Below are positions 26,265 through 35,743 of a stretch of 64,000 nt of DNA, piece by piece. Position 1 is the stretch's first letter. Every line of letters begins with the position of its first letter. The DNA lies in the NCBI GenBank assembly GCA_041401985.1, contig JAWKTE010000021.1:1-64000 (forward strand). Reading direction: 5' to 3'. The DNA is from JACKHA01 sp041401985 (GTDB lineage Bacteria; Planctomycetota; Phycisphaerae; Phycisphaerales; UBA1924). The notes beneath the pieces are model-generated. The model was not told the origin of the DNA, searched no databases, and saw only the letters and a program-made list of their open reading frames with translations. The position numbers and the translations under genes are program-made.

Positions 26265-27521
26265 ATGGACGCCTCGGCAAATCCGCACCAACCCACCGAC
26301 GACGCCCTGCTCATCCGCAACGCCCGCGTCCTCACGCTCGGCGAGTCACCCTGGCCCCGGCGCGGCCACGCTCTGGGCGACCTGAGCGTCGTCGAGCGTG
26401 CCGACGTCTTGTGCCAGAACGGCATCGTCCGCGCCGTCGGGCCCGATCTGGACGCACCGCCCGGGGCCCGCGAGATCGAGGCCGACGGGCGCGTCCTCAT
26501 GCCCGCATTCGTCGACTGCCACACCCACCTGTGCTGGGCCGGCAGCCGCATCGACGAGTGGGAGAAGCGCCTCGCCGGCGCGACGTACCTGGAGATCCTC
26601 GAGTCCGGCGGGGGCATCATGGCCACCGTCCGCGCCGTCCGGGCCGCCACCATCGAGCAGCTCGCCGCCGCATTGCTCGACCGCCTCATCCGCCTCCTCC
26701 GCGCCGGCACCACCACCGTCGAGATCAAGTCGGGCTACGGCCTCTCGACCAACCACGAACTCAAGATGCTCGCGGCGATCGACAGCGCCGCGGGCCTCTG
26801 GGCCGGCACGATCGTCCCCACCGCCCTGCTCGGGCACGCCAAGGACCCCGACGACCCGACCTTCGTCCAGCGCACGATCGACGAGACGCTCCCGGCGATC
26901 TCCCAGTCCCACCCCGGCATCACCATCGACGCGTTCTGCGAGAAGGGCGCGTGGAACCTCGATGAGACCATCCTCCTGTTCGAGCAGGCCCGCCAGCGAC
27001 GCCACCCGCTCCGCGTCCACGCCGACCAGTTCAACAGCCTGGGCATGACCCCCGCCGCCATCCGCCTCGGGGCCCGCAGCGTCGACCACCTCGAGGCCTC
27101 CACCGACGCCGACCTCCGCGCGCTGGCGGACTCGAGCACCTTCGGCGTCATCCTCCCCGCCTGCGGCTTCCACCTCGACAACCGCTACGCACGCGGCCGC
27201 GCGTTCCTGGACCACAACGGCCTGCTGGCCATCGCCACCAACGCCAACCCCGGCTCGGCCCCGTGCTCGTCCATGCCCATGGCCGTCGCGCTGGCCGTCC
27301 GAGCCTGCGGCCTCACGCCCTGGGAGGCCATCGGCGCCGCCACCGCCAACGCCGCCGCCCTGCTCGGCTTCACCGATCGCGGCGTGATCGTCCACAACGC
27401 AAAGGCCGATCTCATCCTCCTGTGCCACCGCGACGAGCGCGCCCTGGCCTACGAGTTCGGCGAGGACCCGGTCGACATGGTCGTTTGCGACGGACGCATC
27501 GTCCGCGAGCCGATCGCCTGA
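26265..27521 (+). CDS. hutI: Imidazolonepropionase
   Basis: A 418-residue HutI, which hydrolyses 4-imidazolone-5-propanoate to N-formimidoyl-L-glutamate. The family signatures are unmistakable: DCHTHLCWAGSRIDEWEKRL (metal His-x-His), EILESGGGIMATVRAVRAAT, TTTVEIKSGYGLS, the late metal site HADQFNSLG and SVDHLEASTDADL. Length is normal. ATG 26265 has an AGGAG nine bases upstream; the frame is open earlier but overlaps hutG. A family A repeat begins immediately after the stop. Confidence 0.97.
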   Translation: MDASANPHQPTDDALLIRNARVLTLGESPWPRRGHALGDLSVVERADVLCQNGIVRAVGPDLDAPPGAREIEADGRVLMPAFVDCHTHLCWAGSRIDEWEKRLAGATYLEILESGGGIMATVRAVRAATIEQLAAALLDRLIRLLRAGTTTVEIKSGYGLSTNHELKMLAAIDSAAGLWAGTIVPTALLGHAKDPDDPTFVQRTIDETLPAISQSHPGITIDAFCEKGAWNLDETILLFEQARQRRHPLRVHADQFNSLGMTPAAIRLGARSVDHLEASTDADLRALADSSTFGVILPACGFHLDNRYARGRAFLDHNGLLAIATNANPGSAPCSSMPMAVALAVRACGLTPWEAIGAATANAAALLGFTDRGVIVHNAKADLILLCHRDERALAYEFGEDPVDMVVCDGRIVREPIA

Positions 27522-27697
27522 ACGCGAGCCGGGGCGTCCCCGCCCCGGACTCTCAGGCGCGAGCCGGGGCGTCCCCGCCCCGGTTTGCCTCGGGTGGCAC
27601 GCCCACGCGCAGCGCGGGCGTGGTGACGCACGGAGATTCGATCACGCCCGCGCCCCGCCTGTTGGGACCGGGGCGGGGACGCCCCGGCTCGCGCGCG
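27522..27697. repeat. Family A palindromic repeat with duplicated left arm
   Basis: The left outer arm is present twice (about 27523-27547 and 27558-27583), followed by the inner left arm GGGTGGCACGCCCACG (27593-27608) and the outer right arm at 27668-27697. The inner right arm found in other copies is missing. It starts one base after the hutI stop. Confidence 0.9.
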
Positions 27698-27719
27698 AGA
27701 GCGCTCTCCAGAACGAACG

Positions 27720-27750
27720 AAAAAGGGGCGGACGCCGCGCGCCCGCCCCT
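27720..27750 (-). terminator. Intrinsic terminator of the secreted anchor-B-type protein gene
   Basis: On the minus strand AGGGGCGG (27743-27750) pairs with CCGCCCCT (27724-27731), followed directly by TTTTT. A textbook intrinsic terminator 36 bases after the stop at 27786. Confidence 0.88.
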
Positions 27751-27785
27751 GTCTCGCTGCTTCGATTCTTCGCTGTCTGGCTTGC

Positions 27786-30026
27786 TCAGCACCCAGCCGC
27801 GAAGATCGCCAGGTAGTAGAAGAAGTCGTCGTTGGTGATGATCCCGTTGGGCACGCCGTAGCCCGGCTGGCCCACGACCGCGCCGGTGGTCAGATCGGCC
27901 ACCGCGACGTTGCCGCTCGCGAACTGCGCGAGGTAGTAGAAGAAGTCATCGTTGTTCAGCACGCCGTTGGGCACGCCATAGCCCGGCTGGCCCGCGACCG
28001 CGCCGGTCGTGAGGTCCGGCTGGCACGCCGGGGGCGCCATGCAGGTCAGGATCTCGATCATGACCGCGTCCACGCCGCCCTCGACCACCGAACCCGCCCC
28101 GGCGTCGCCGATCACGAACCGCAGACGCATCTGGGCCGTCGGCGTGATCACATCGGCGATCCGCTTGGTCGTGTAGCGCCACGCGTCCTGCGACTGCGGC
28201 CCGATCCGCTCGAACAGGATCCACGACCCGCCGTTGTTGTTCGAGATCTCGATGTCCAGCGGGTCGTTGTTCGGGCTGCCGCCGAAACTGTTGCTCAGCC
28301 ACGCGGCGTACGAGGCGTACGCCTCGCCGCCGGTCGCGTCGAACACGGGCGAGGTCAGCGTCGTCGACCCGCCGTCAACGTCCGAGTCGCCCGACACATT
28401 CTCCGTCAGGTAGCACTGCCCGGAGCCGTCGTAGTCGCTGGGCGGATCGCCGCGACCGCCGTTGACCGGCACGCCGCGCTCCCACGCGCCCGACGTCAGG
28501 CCCGCGGAGTTCGTCACGGTCCAGCCCATGTTGGTCTGGAAGTTGTCGGCGAACCGCACCTCGGAGCCCGTGACCACCAGCGCCTCGAACGCCGCCGCCG
28601 CCCCGCCCTGCGGCGCGACGAACAACTCGTTGGTGCTGGTCTCGGCCGAGACATAGAACCCGACGTTGTCGAAGCACGAGGCCGCCGGGAACGTCGCCCG
28701 GTACTCGTCGGGGTTGCCCGTGGCCACCGCCGGCACGCCGACGAAGCCGCTGCCCGTGTCCACGTGCATCATCACCGACGCGGGGTTGAGCGTCACGCCC
28801 TGCTCGATGACGTTGAACGTGAGCGTGTCGGTCCCGCCGGGCCCGATCCGCTCGGGCGTGCCGGTCGGGAACTCGAACACGAGGCGCTCGAACTGCGTCC
28901 GGACCATCACCAGGCCCTGCTGGAAGTCACTGATCAGGATCGTGCCCGACGGGAAGTACGGGTACGTCGACCACGCCCCGTTGAACGAGGTCGGGTCGCC
29001 ACCCGAGAAGGTGTCGAAGTAGCCGATCTCGACGCCCGCCGTCGGGTTCGTGATGTCGAACACCCGCAGGCCGGACGTGTAGTTGGCCGCGAAGATCATG
29101 TCGCCCTTGACGTACAGGTTGTGGTCGATCGACGGGTTGCCGTTCGTCCACGAGTTCACGAACGTCGGGTTCGTCGGGTCGCTCACGTCGAAGACGCGCG
29201 TCGTGGTCGGCAGCCCGAAACTCTGCTCGTCCAGCTCGTCGTTCAGGTAGAAATACTGCTGGTCGTCCGAAAGCCAACCCTGGTGGCAGTAGTCGATGTT
29301 CGCGTACGACGACGACCCGATCTCGACCGGGGCGGCCTTGTTCGTCACGTCAACCACGCGGAGCCCCGCCCCGCCGCAGCAGCAGAACGCCAGTTCACGA
29401 CCGGCCAGCGGCCCCGAGTTCCAGTTGACGATCTGTGCGTCGTGCACGTACCGCCCGTTCCACTCGCCCACATACTGCGGGTTGTCCGGCGTGGTGTTCA
29501 GGTTGTACATCCGCAGCCCGGCCGACCCGCCGCCGCAGCGGTACAGGTACCCGCTGTCGGTGTTGAGCGCCACATTGTGCGTCGCGCCCGTGGTGATCGA
29601 GCCGCCGGTGTTCACGGAGCGCACGAACGTCACGACGCCGCTGTCGATGTTCGACATGTTGTAGACCGCGATCCCGCCGCCGCCCTCGGTCACGCCGTAG
29701 GCGTACGAACCGAACACCTTGACGTCGCGCCACGTCGAGCCCACGCCGTTGTGCTGGAAGATCACCACCGGGTTCTCCGGGTCGGTGATCTCGACGAACA
29801 CGAACGACGAGAACATGCCCACGATCGCGTACTCACGCCCCGAAGGCGAGACGTACCCCCAACAGTCGTTGCCCTGGCTCTCGGTCGACGGCACGTCGTT
29901 CAGACCGATGCGGCTCAAAAACTGGATGTTCTCGGACGCGTACGGCTGGGCCGTCGCCACCCCGCACGCAACCCCCGCCAGTATGCCGGCGGACGCCACA
30001 ACCCGCCGAAATCGAGTGTTCAGCAC
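27786..30026 (-). CDS. Secreted choice-of-anchor B type protein with paired dockerin-like repeats
   Basis: A 746-residue exported protein. Start is GTG 30026, with GAGGAG seven bases upstream; a signal peptide ends near TAQPYAS. Residues 30-390 are a beta-propeller-like region with repeated DITNP or DVSDPTNP turns and the opening GNDCWGYVSPSGREYAIVG, typical of choice-of-anchor B proteins. A second beta domain follows, then a jelly-roll-like segment (NNDPLDIEISNNNGGSW). The last 75 residues hold two copies of DLTTGA...GYGVPNG....NDDFFYYLA, the second ending in Gly-Cys. This tail recurs in the sugar dehydrogenase at 40254. I recall it as the 'GC-type dockerin' of Phycisphaerae and assume it directs surface attachment. 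Confidence 0.9.
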   Translation of the reverse strand: MLNTRFRRVVASAGILAGVACGVATAQPYASENIQFLSRIGLNDVPSTESQGNDCWGYVSPSGREYAIVGMFSSFVFVEITDPENPVVIFQHNGVGSTWRDVKVFGSYAYGVTEGGGGIAVYNMSNIDSGVVTFVRSVNTGGSITTGATHNVALNTDSGYLYRCGGGSAGLRMYNLNTTPDNPQYVGEWNGRYVHDAQIVNWNSGPLAGRELAFCCCGGAGLRVVDVTNKAAPVEIGSSSYANIDYCHQGWLSDDQQYFYLNDELDEQSFGLPTTTRVFDVSDPTNPTFVNSWTNGNPSIDHNLYVKGDMIFAANYTSGLRVFDITNPTAGVEIGYFDTFSGGDPTSFNGAWSTYPYFPSGTILISDFQQGLVMVRTQFERLVFEFPTGTPERIGPGGTDTLTFNVIEQGVTLNPASVMMHVDTGSGFVGVPAVATGNPDEYRATFPAASCFDNVGFYVSAETSTNELFVAPQGGAAAAFEALVVTGSEVRFADNFQTNMGWTVTNSAGLTSGAWERGVPVNGGRGDPPSDYDGSGQCYLTENVSGDSDVDGGSTTLTSPVFDATGGEAYASYAAWLSNSFGGSPNNDPLDIEISNNNGGSWILFERIGPQSQDAWRYTTKRIADVITPTAQMRLRFVIGDAGAGSVVEGGVDAVMIEILTCMAPPACQPDLTTGAVAGQPGYGVPNGVLNNDDFFYYLAQFASGNVAVADLTTGAVVGQPGYGVPNGIITNDDFFYYLAIFAAGC

Positions 30027-30237
30027 TGTGGTCTCCTCAGATGTGACGGGGAGTTTCCCCCAACCCCGCGTGCGCAGTGTACAGGATTCCGGGATCCGGA
30101 TGCCACCCTTCTTGTTGGGATGAAAAAAGAACCTCGGCGTTCACATGCTGGTCGGGTCAAACGAGCCGGTCCCGAACACAGCGCCCGCCGACGCCCACCC
30201 GCCGACGAGCCGCGCGAAGTTGCCCGCGCTCCCTCCC

Positions 30238-31437
30238 TCACACAACCAGCATCGCGTCCCCATACGAATAGAACCGGTACCCCCGCCCGATCGCCTCCGC
30301 GTACAGGCGCTTCAACTCTCCGACGTCCCCCGGCAGCATCGCCGCCACCAGCGCCATCAGCGTCGATCGAGGCAGGTGGAAGTTCGTCAGCAGCCCGTCC
30401 GTCCATCGCCACGCGTACCCCGGCGTCACCAGCAGCCGCGTGTGCAGCCACTCCGCGTGGCCCTCCGCCCCCGCGAAAGCCTCGACCGTCCGCGCGCTGG
30501 TCGTCCCCACGCACACCACCCGCCCGCCCGACTCGCGCGTCCGCTCGATGGCCCCCCGTGTCGAGCCCCCCATTCGGCACCACTCCGCGTGCATCGCGTG
30601 CTGCTCGACGAACTCGGCCTCGACCGGCTTGAACGTCCCCGGCCCGACGTGCAGCACAACCCCCGCCCGCCCCACGCCCGCCGCCCCAAGCCGCCCCAGC
30701 AACCCCGCCGTGAAGTGCAGCCCCGCCGTCGGCGCCGCCACCGAACCCAACTCCGTCCCGTCCCCGCTCGCCACCGCCGAGCCCGCGAACACCGTCTGGT
30801 ACGACCCGAGGTCATCGCCCCAGCGCGCCGAACCGCCCGCGCCCTGCCCCGAGGCTTCGCTCGCCGCGCCGGCCTCGACATCCCGCCTCGCCCCCAGGAT
30901 GTACGGCGGAATCGGTGGCAGCCCCACTTCGTCCAGCACCGCCGGAGTCGAGGCCGCGCCGCCGCCATCCCGCCGCACCTGCACCACCCACTCCGCCCCG
31001 CCGGCCTCCACCCGCCCCAGCAGCACGACCGAGTACGCGCTCGCGCCGCCCCCCGATCGCGCCAGCCGCACCACCGCCCCCGGGCGGAACCGCCTTGCCT
31101 TGAGCATCGCCACCCAGCGGCACGCGGGAGCGTCCCCGTCGATGGGCACCGCTCCGCCGCCCACTTCGCCCAACGCTTCCCGCAGGTACAGCCCCTCCAC
31201 CGCCCCGCCCGTCGCCTCGTTCCGCCCCAAAAACCGCGCCGCCAGCACACGCGACTCGTTGGTCACCAGCAGGTCGCCCCCCCGCAGCACCTCCGGCAGG
31301 TCCCGCACGAACCGGTGCTCCACCGTGCCTCGGGCCCGATCCACGACCATCAGCCGCGCCGCATCCCGCGGCTCCACCGGACGCACCGCGATCCGCCCCG
31401 CCGGCAACTCGTACTCAAGGTCGCTCGTCCGCAGCAC
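30238..31437 (-). CDS. queA: tRNA preQ1(34) S-adenosylmethionine ribosyltransferase-isomerase
   Basis: A 399-residue QueA, which transfers the ribosyl part of SAM to preQ1 at tRNA position 34 to give epoxyqueuosine. Diagnostic segments are DLEYELPAGRIAVRPVEPRD near the start, LLVTNESRVLAARF, SVAAPTAGLHFTAGLL, VLHVGPGTFKPV and LLTNFHLPRSTLMALVAAM. It is longer than the usual 340-360 residues because of an Ala/Gly-rich insert near residues 180-230. I take the GTG at 31437 as start since the family begins just there; the open frame runs on upstream but is Arg/Gly-rich. No other queuosine gene is adjacent. Confidence 0.93.
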   Translation of the reverse strand: MLRTSDLEYELPAGRIAVRPVEPRDAARLMVVDRARGTVEHRFVRDLPEVLRGGDLLVTNESRVLAARFLGRNEATGGAVEGLYLREALGEVGGGAVPIDGDAPACRWVAMLKARRFRPGAVVRLARSGGGASAYSVVLLGRVEAGGAEWVVQVRRDGGGAASTPAVLDEVGLPPIPPYILGARRDVEAGAASEASGQGAGGSARWGDDLGSYQTVFAGSAVASGDGTELGSVAAPTAGLHFTAGLLGRLGAAGVGRAGVVLHVGPGTFKPVEAEFVEQHAMHAEWCRMGGSTRGAIERTRESGGRVVCVGTTSARTVEAFAGAEGHAEWLHTRLLVTPGYAWRWTDGLLTNFHLPRSTLMALVAAMLPGDVGELKRLYAEAIGRGYRFYSYGDAMLVV

Positions 31438-32173
31438 GTTGCCCCCGCACCACACCCGCCGTCGCCCCAGGCCAACACCACCGACCAGCCCGCGCGCCGC
31501 CCCGCTCCATGCACGCAGCGACGCGCCCCGCCCCACTCCAAACGCCGACAGGACGCGGCTTCTATCGGACCCCCGCCCCCACGCCCGCTCGGCACGCGGT
31601 TCGTCTCCCGCACCACAACGTGCGCTCAGAGCCGATCCACCACCAGCCATCCGCGAGCATGCCGCCGCTGCCGGCACGCCCAGCAACGCCGCGCGACGCG
31701 ACGCCCGCGACCAGCGTCACGCAACGCTATGTCGAACACGCCTGCACCGCCGACCCGTGCCCGACCCGACTCCCCGATCGCTTCGACCCGACACCCACGA
31801 ATCCCCTCCTCCCCGCCGACGAGCAGCATCCCCGGCCGCCTCCCCATTCGCCCTCGTCGATCGGCCGCCTCGAACCGCCTCGCTCCGCCGCCCGTTCCGC
31901 CCGCTCCCAACCCGCTCCCGCCGCGCCCGGTCGATCACAACCCAATGGCCGCGCCACACACGCTTCCCCTCCCCCAACCAACCGACACCGCCGCACCACG
32001 CCTCGCCACACCAGCCCCGACCACTCCCGTGTCCACATCGCCCGCCCGCCCGATCCGCGCCCGCCCTCCGCCTCATCGCCACCCGCCGCGGCTCCATCCT
32101 CGACGTGCTCGCCTGACCCCGACGCAAGCCCGCGCCCTCCACTACCATGCCCCCCTTCACAAGGGGCCTCCCC
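31438..32173. other. Gene-free interval before the lipoprotein gene
   Basis: About 735 bases with long open frames on both strands whose translations are only Pro/Arg/Ser-rich, typical of antisense or non-coding GC-rich DNA. The plus strand is strikingly C-rich (many CCCGACC, CCACC and CACACC words at 31740-32140). I see no gene, RNA or clear hairpin here; the promoters of queA and of the lipoprotein gene should lie at its two ends. Confidence 0.5.
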
Positions 32174-32650
32174 ATGCGCGCCATCCAACGCCGCCGCCGC
32201 GATCGCGAATCGCACACCGCACGCCGAACCGCGCACACCGCCTCCGCGCTTGCCGCGGCTGTCGCGTCCCTCGCGTGCGTGCTCGCGCTGCCCGCCTGCT
32301 CCAGCGGCCTGCCCGTCACCACCCGCGACCGCGCCTTCGACGGCCCCACCATCGCCATCGACTCCACCGGCCCCGAGCACACCGTCATCGTCACCGCTCC
32401 CACCGCTGGCTACCTCGTCAGCCTCGACGACGTCCGCGACCGCATGGGCGGGCGCGAGGCCCTCATCTCCATCCGCCCCCCCGACCCCCGCTTCGTCGTC
32501 GCCCAGGTCCTGACCGAGCACCGCGTCGGTTCCGACGTCGCCAGCACCACGCCGCTCGACGTCTTCGCCCGCGTCCTGCCGCGCGACTCGCGCGAGAACA
32601 TCGAGTACGTCCTGGCCGGCACCACCGAACGCGCTTCCGCCGCCAACTAG
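32174..32650 (+). CDS. Small lipoprotein
   Basis: A 158-residue protein with a basic N-terminus, a hydrophobic stretch AALAAAVASLACVLAL-like and a lipobox LPAC at about residues 41-44, so it is predicted to be lipidated and membrane-attached. The mature part (TIAIDSTGPEHTVIVTAPTA, LISIRPPDPRFVVAQVLTEH, DVFARVLPRD) looks like a compact beta-rich domain I do not recognise. It precedes dprA by about 60 bases on the same strand. Start ATG 32174 is favoured over ATG 32147 because it directly precedes the basic signal region. Confidence 0.75.
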   Translation: MRAIQRRRRDRESHTARRTAHTASALAAAVASLACVLALPACSSGLPVTTRDRAFDGPTIAIDSTGPEHTVIVTAPTAGYLVSLDDVRDRMGGREALISIRPPDPRFVVAQVLTEHRVGSDVASTTPLDVFARVLPRDSRENIEYVLAGTTERASAAN

Positions 32651-32712
32651 CCCCGCTGTTGCCAGACGATCACCCTCTGGCGGCCCGATCCGTCGCACCG
32701 TACAATCCCCGC

Positions 32713-33957
32713 ATGGCCGCAGCCCAGGCTCTCGACGACCGCACGCGCGCCATGCTCGCGCTCACCCTCACGCCCGGCATCGGGCCGATCCTCGCCGCGC
32801 GCCTCATCGCCGCCTTCGGCTCCCCCGACGCCGCCCTGGCCGCTTCACCCGCCGCACTCGAGCGCATCCCCGGCATCGGGCGCGTCAAGGCCAAGGCCCT
32901 GGTCGACACCATCCGCCAGGGCCCCGCGGGCCTCGAACGCGAACTCGAACTCATCGATCGCCTGGCCGTCCGCCTCGTCGCCCTCGGCTCGCCGGACTAC
33001 CCACCCCTGCTGGCCCAGATCCCGAACCCGCCCCCGCTGCTCTACGTCCGCGGGCGCTTCGAGCCCGACCTGGACCGCTACCCCGTCGCCATCGTCGGCT
33101 CGCGCCGCTGCACCGCCTACGGGCTCGAACAGGCCGAGCGCTTCGCGGGCGTCCTGGGCCGCGCGGGCCTGACCATCGTCTCCGGCGGCGCTCGCGGCAT
33201 CGACTCGGCCGCCCACCGGGGCTCGCTCCGCGCCGCCGGACGCACCATCGCCGCCATGGGCTGCGGCCTGGCCCATACCTATCCGCCAGAGAACCGCGAC
33301 CTCTTCGAGCAGATCGTCGCCGAGGGGCGCGGCCTGCTCGTGTCCGAACTCCCGATGGACACCGCCCCCGCCGCGGAGAACTTCCCCGCCCGCAACCGCA
33401 TCATCTCGGGCCTGTCTCTCGGGGTGATCGTCCTCGAGGCCGGCCGCAACTCCGGCTCGCTCATCACCGCCCGCCTGGCCGGCGACGACCACGGGCGCGA
33501 GGTCATGGCCATCCCGGGCCGCGTCGACTCCCAGGCCAGCGAGGGAACCCACTCGCTGCTCAAGGAAGGCGCGGCCATGCTCGTCACGTCGCCCGGCGAC
33601 GTGCTGGCCCTGCTCGAAACCCCCGCCCGCCACCACCACGCCGGCACCCACGAGGCCAGGTACGGGCTGTTCCAAGCCGAGGGCGAACAAAGCGGAACCA
33701 CTGGACCGTCGCCGGACGCGCGCGACGCCCACACGCCGCCACCCCCGGGCGGCGCCGCCGCAACGCCGACGGGTGGGCTCGCCCTTTCTTCCCTCCAGAG
33801 CCGCATCCTCGACGCGCTCCAGGCGCCGATGACCCCGGACGCGCTGGCCGACGCCGTCGCCATCCGCCCCGATCAGCTCCGCGCAGAAATCACCATGCTC
33901 GAGGTGCTGGGGCGGGTCGCCCGTCGCGCGACGCACATCGAGCGCCTCGCCAAGTGA
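32713..33957 (+). CDS. dprA: DNA-processing protein DprA
   Basis: A 414-residue DprA/Smf, which loads RecA on incoming single-stranded DNA during transformation. The N-terminus has a helix-hairpin-helix pair (LTPGIGPILAARLIAAFG and ERIPGIGRVKAKAL). The Rossmann-like core shows PVAIVGSRRCTAYG, TIVSGGARGIDSAAHRGSL, GCGLAHTYPPENRDLF, PARNRIISGLS and EAGRNSGSLITARLAGDDHG. The C-terminal 70 residues, after a Pro/Gly-rich linker, match the DprA winged helix (LSSLQSRILDALQAPMTPDA). Complete and intact; its presence suggests competence, although no other competence gene lies in the window. Confidence 0.96.
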   Translation: MAAAQALDDRTRAMLALTLTPGIGPILAARLIAAFGSPDAALAASPAALERIPGIGRVKAKALVDTIRQGPAGLERELELIDRLAVRLVALGSPDYPPLLAQIPNPPPLLYVRGRFEPDLDRYPVAIVGSRRCTAYGLEQAERFAGVLGRAGLTIVSGGARGIDSAAHRGSLRAAGRTIAAMGCGLAHTYPPENRDLFEQIVAEGRGLLVSELPMDTAPAAENFPARNRIISGLSLGVIVLEAGRNSGSLITARLAGDDHGREVMAIPGRVDSQASEGTHSLLKEGAAMLVTSPGDVLALLETPARHHHAGTHEARYGLFQAEGEQSGTTGPSPDARDAHTPPPPGGAAATPTGGLALSSLQSRILDALQAPMTPDALADAVAIRPDQLRAEITMLEVLGRVARRATHIERLAK

Positions 33958-35063
33958 CTGCCGGCGGGGGGCGATCGGGGGCGACCCAAGGGCGTGTCCT
34001 CAAACGCCAGCGGGGCACAGAGTTGTGGCTGGCACCAGAAAGTCCGGAAACCGTCTTGCTAACCGACATCGAACGAAGTGGGCCGGATTCTGCAGGTTGG
34101 GGACTTGACCGGTCGATCGAACGGGGGGAAGATAGTCGGGTCGCCGGGAACGATTCGGCTCCCGGAAGGTTTCTGAAGTAGTGCCGATTGGTGCGCTCCG
34201 CGCAACGCGGCACGGATCGAGCGACGGACGACAAGTGTCGTCGCGAGAGTTCTGATAGATCGTGCGCGGCGCACGGATTCGCGCGGAGCAGCGAGTGATG
34301 GGTTTCTGGCCGCGGAGCGTTGGTGACAGGGCCGGGACGGGCGCGTTCAAGGCGCGACGCTCGGCCGCCCGCAAACATCGCGGGAAGAGTTCGGTGCTCG
34401 GGATGAACCACGCCTCGCCAACACCACTTGTCGCACTCGGCCCCGGTGGGTCGTTTGTTCGATCGTTCCACGCACGCTCGGCGGCCCCGATCGATTACCG
34501 GGACGGCACCGCCGACCGGGCGACCGGCGGCCTGGCCCGTCTGGCCGCCCACCTGTGGCGGGTGCTGTGGGGCCTGGTCGGCGAACCCTGCGCCCCCGGC
34601 GCCGCGTCCGGCACAGTCGCCAGCGCAGTCGCCGGCGCAGTTGCCGGAGCCGTTCCCGCGGGCCTGGCGTCGTTCGAAGTCGTCGACGCGCCGCCGGTCG
34701 GGCGGGCGGAGGCGGCGGCCAGAATCGGGCGGATCGCCCTGGCCGAGGCATCGCTCGCGTCGCACCGCCACACGCTGCACGCCGTCGCACGGATCGGGGT
34801 CCTCCCCGGGCCTCGCACGCCGGGCGTCGGGCGGGATCACGGAGTCAACGCAGTCGTTCCACGCCGGGCCGCGATTGTTGGGATCGCGGCCCCGGCGTCG
34901 CAGAGCCGGCACGCCGGCGCCACCCTGGCCGGGGGTCGTACACCCGGGCCCGCCCGCGTTCTGCCTGCCATCGGCGGGTGGGACACGCCGAGGGCGGTGG
35001 TTTCCAAGTCCGGCGCGCCGCGCCAGCACGCGCTCGAGCAGCGCGCCTTCGAGAGGAGCCCGT
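33958..35063. other. Long gene-free interval upstream of lexA
   Basis: About 1.1 kb without a convincing gene. The first 350 bases are clearly lower in GC than the rest and contain several short hairpins: GACGAC/GTCGTC with an AAGT loop near 34224-34239, GTGCG/CGCAC near 34263-34275 and CCGGGA/TCCCGG near 34143-34164. TTGACC occurs near 34107, but I could not fix a matching -10. Long frames at 34262-35266 (+) and 33890-35080 (-) run into neighbouring genes in other frames and lack family features. A direct repeat of GTCGCCGGCGCA-like 12-mers lies at 34616-34650. An unrecognised RNA or an extended lexA control region is possible. Confidence 0.45.
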
Positions 35064-35678
35064 ATGAATCTCACCCCCAAGCAGCTCCGGATCCTGCAAC
35101 TGATCCGCGACTGGCGGGTCCGGCGCGGCTATTCGCCGACGATGCAGGAAATGGCCGACGAGATCGGCGTCAGCAAGGTCACGGTCTTCGAGCACGTCGA
35201 GGCCCTGATCAAAAAGGGCGCGCTCGTCCGCGAGCCCAACAAGGCTCGCTCTTTGTCGATCGCTGAGGGCATCGCCGTCCCCGATGAGGCCCGCCCCCTG
35301 CGCTTCCCGCTCGTCGGGCGGATCGCCGCCGGCAACCCCATCGAAAAGGTGGCCGACATCGACGAGGTCGACCTGGGCGAGATCCTCGGGGCCGAGGCAG
35401 CGTCGAACTCGACGTTCGCCCTCAAGGTCGAGGGCGACTCCATGCGCGACGAGGGCATCCTCGACGGGGACTACGTCCTGATCGAGCGGACCCAGGTCGC
35501 CCAGAACGGCGACAAGGTCGTTGCCCTCCTGCCCGACGGCTCGACCACCCTCAAGACCTTCTTCAAGGAGGAGGACCACATCCGCCTCCAGCCCGCCAAC
35601 CCCAGTTTCGATCCCATCCGCGTCAAGTACTGCCAGATCCAGGGCACCGTCCGCGGCGTGGTCCGGAGTTACAACTAG
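35064..35678 (+). CDS. lexA: LexA repressor
   Basis: A 204-residue SOS repressor. The N-terminal winged helix (LTPKQLRILQLIRDWRVRRG, YSPTMQEMADEIGVSKVTVF) is followed by the self-cleavage Ala-Gly in GRIAAGNPI and the S24 peptidase domain with the catalytic Ser in VEGDSMRDEGILDGD and the catalytic Lys in NGDKVVALLPDG. ATG 35064 has GAGAGGAG just upstream. The gene stands alone after a long non-coding interval, where its own operator is expected; I did not find a box matching the operators I know, and the operator of this lineage may differ. A palindromic repeat follows about 65 bases after the stop. Confidence 0.97.
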   Translation: MNLTPKQLRILQLIRDWRVRRGYSPTMQEMADEIGVSKVTVFEHVEALIKKGALVREPNKARSLSIAEGIAVPDEARPLRFPLVGRIAAGNPIEKVADIDEVDLGEILGAEAASNSTFALKVEGDSMRDEGILDGDYVLIERTQVAQNGDKVVALLPDGSTTLKTFFKEEDHIRLQPANPSFDPIRVKYCQIQGTVRGVVRSYN

Positions 35679-35743
35679 AAGAATCGGGTCGCGACCGCCC
35701 CGATCAGGGGACGCATCCACGAGCTTCAACAACGAGCGCCGGC

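Noticed and set aside
9008..27697. Family A repeats as a CRISPR array.
   Set aside because: Copies are far apart, palindromic and lack regular unique spacers; no cas gene is present.
34262..35266. Plus-strand frame of 334 codons upstream of lexA.
   Set aside because: It overlaps the lexA start in a different frame, its third-position GC looks weaker than that of the genes, and no motif is recognisable.
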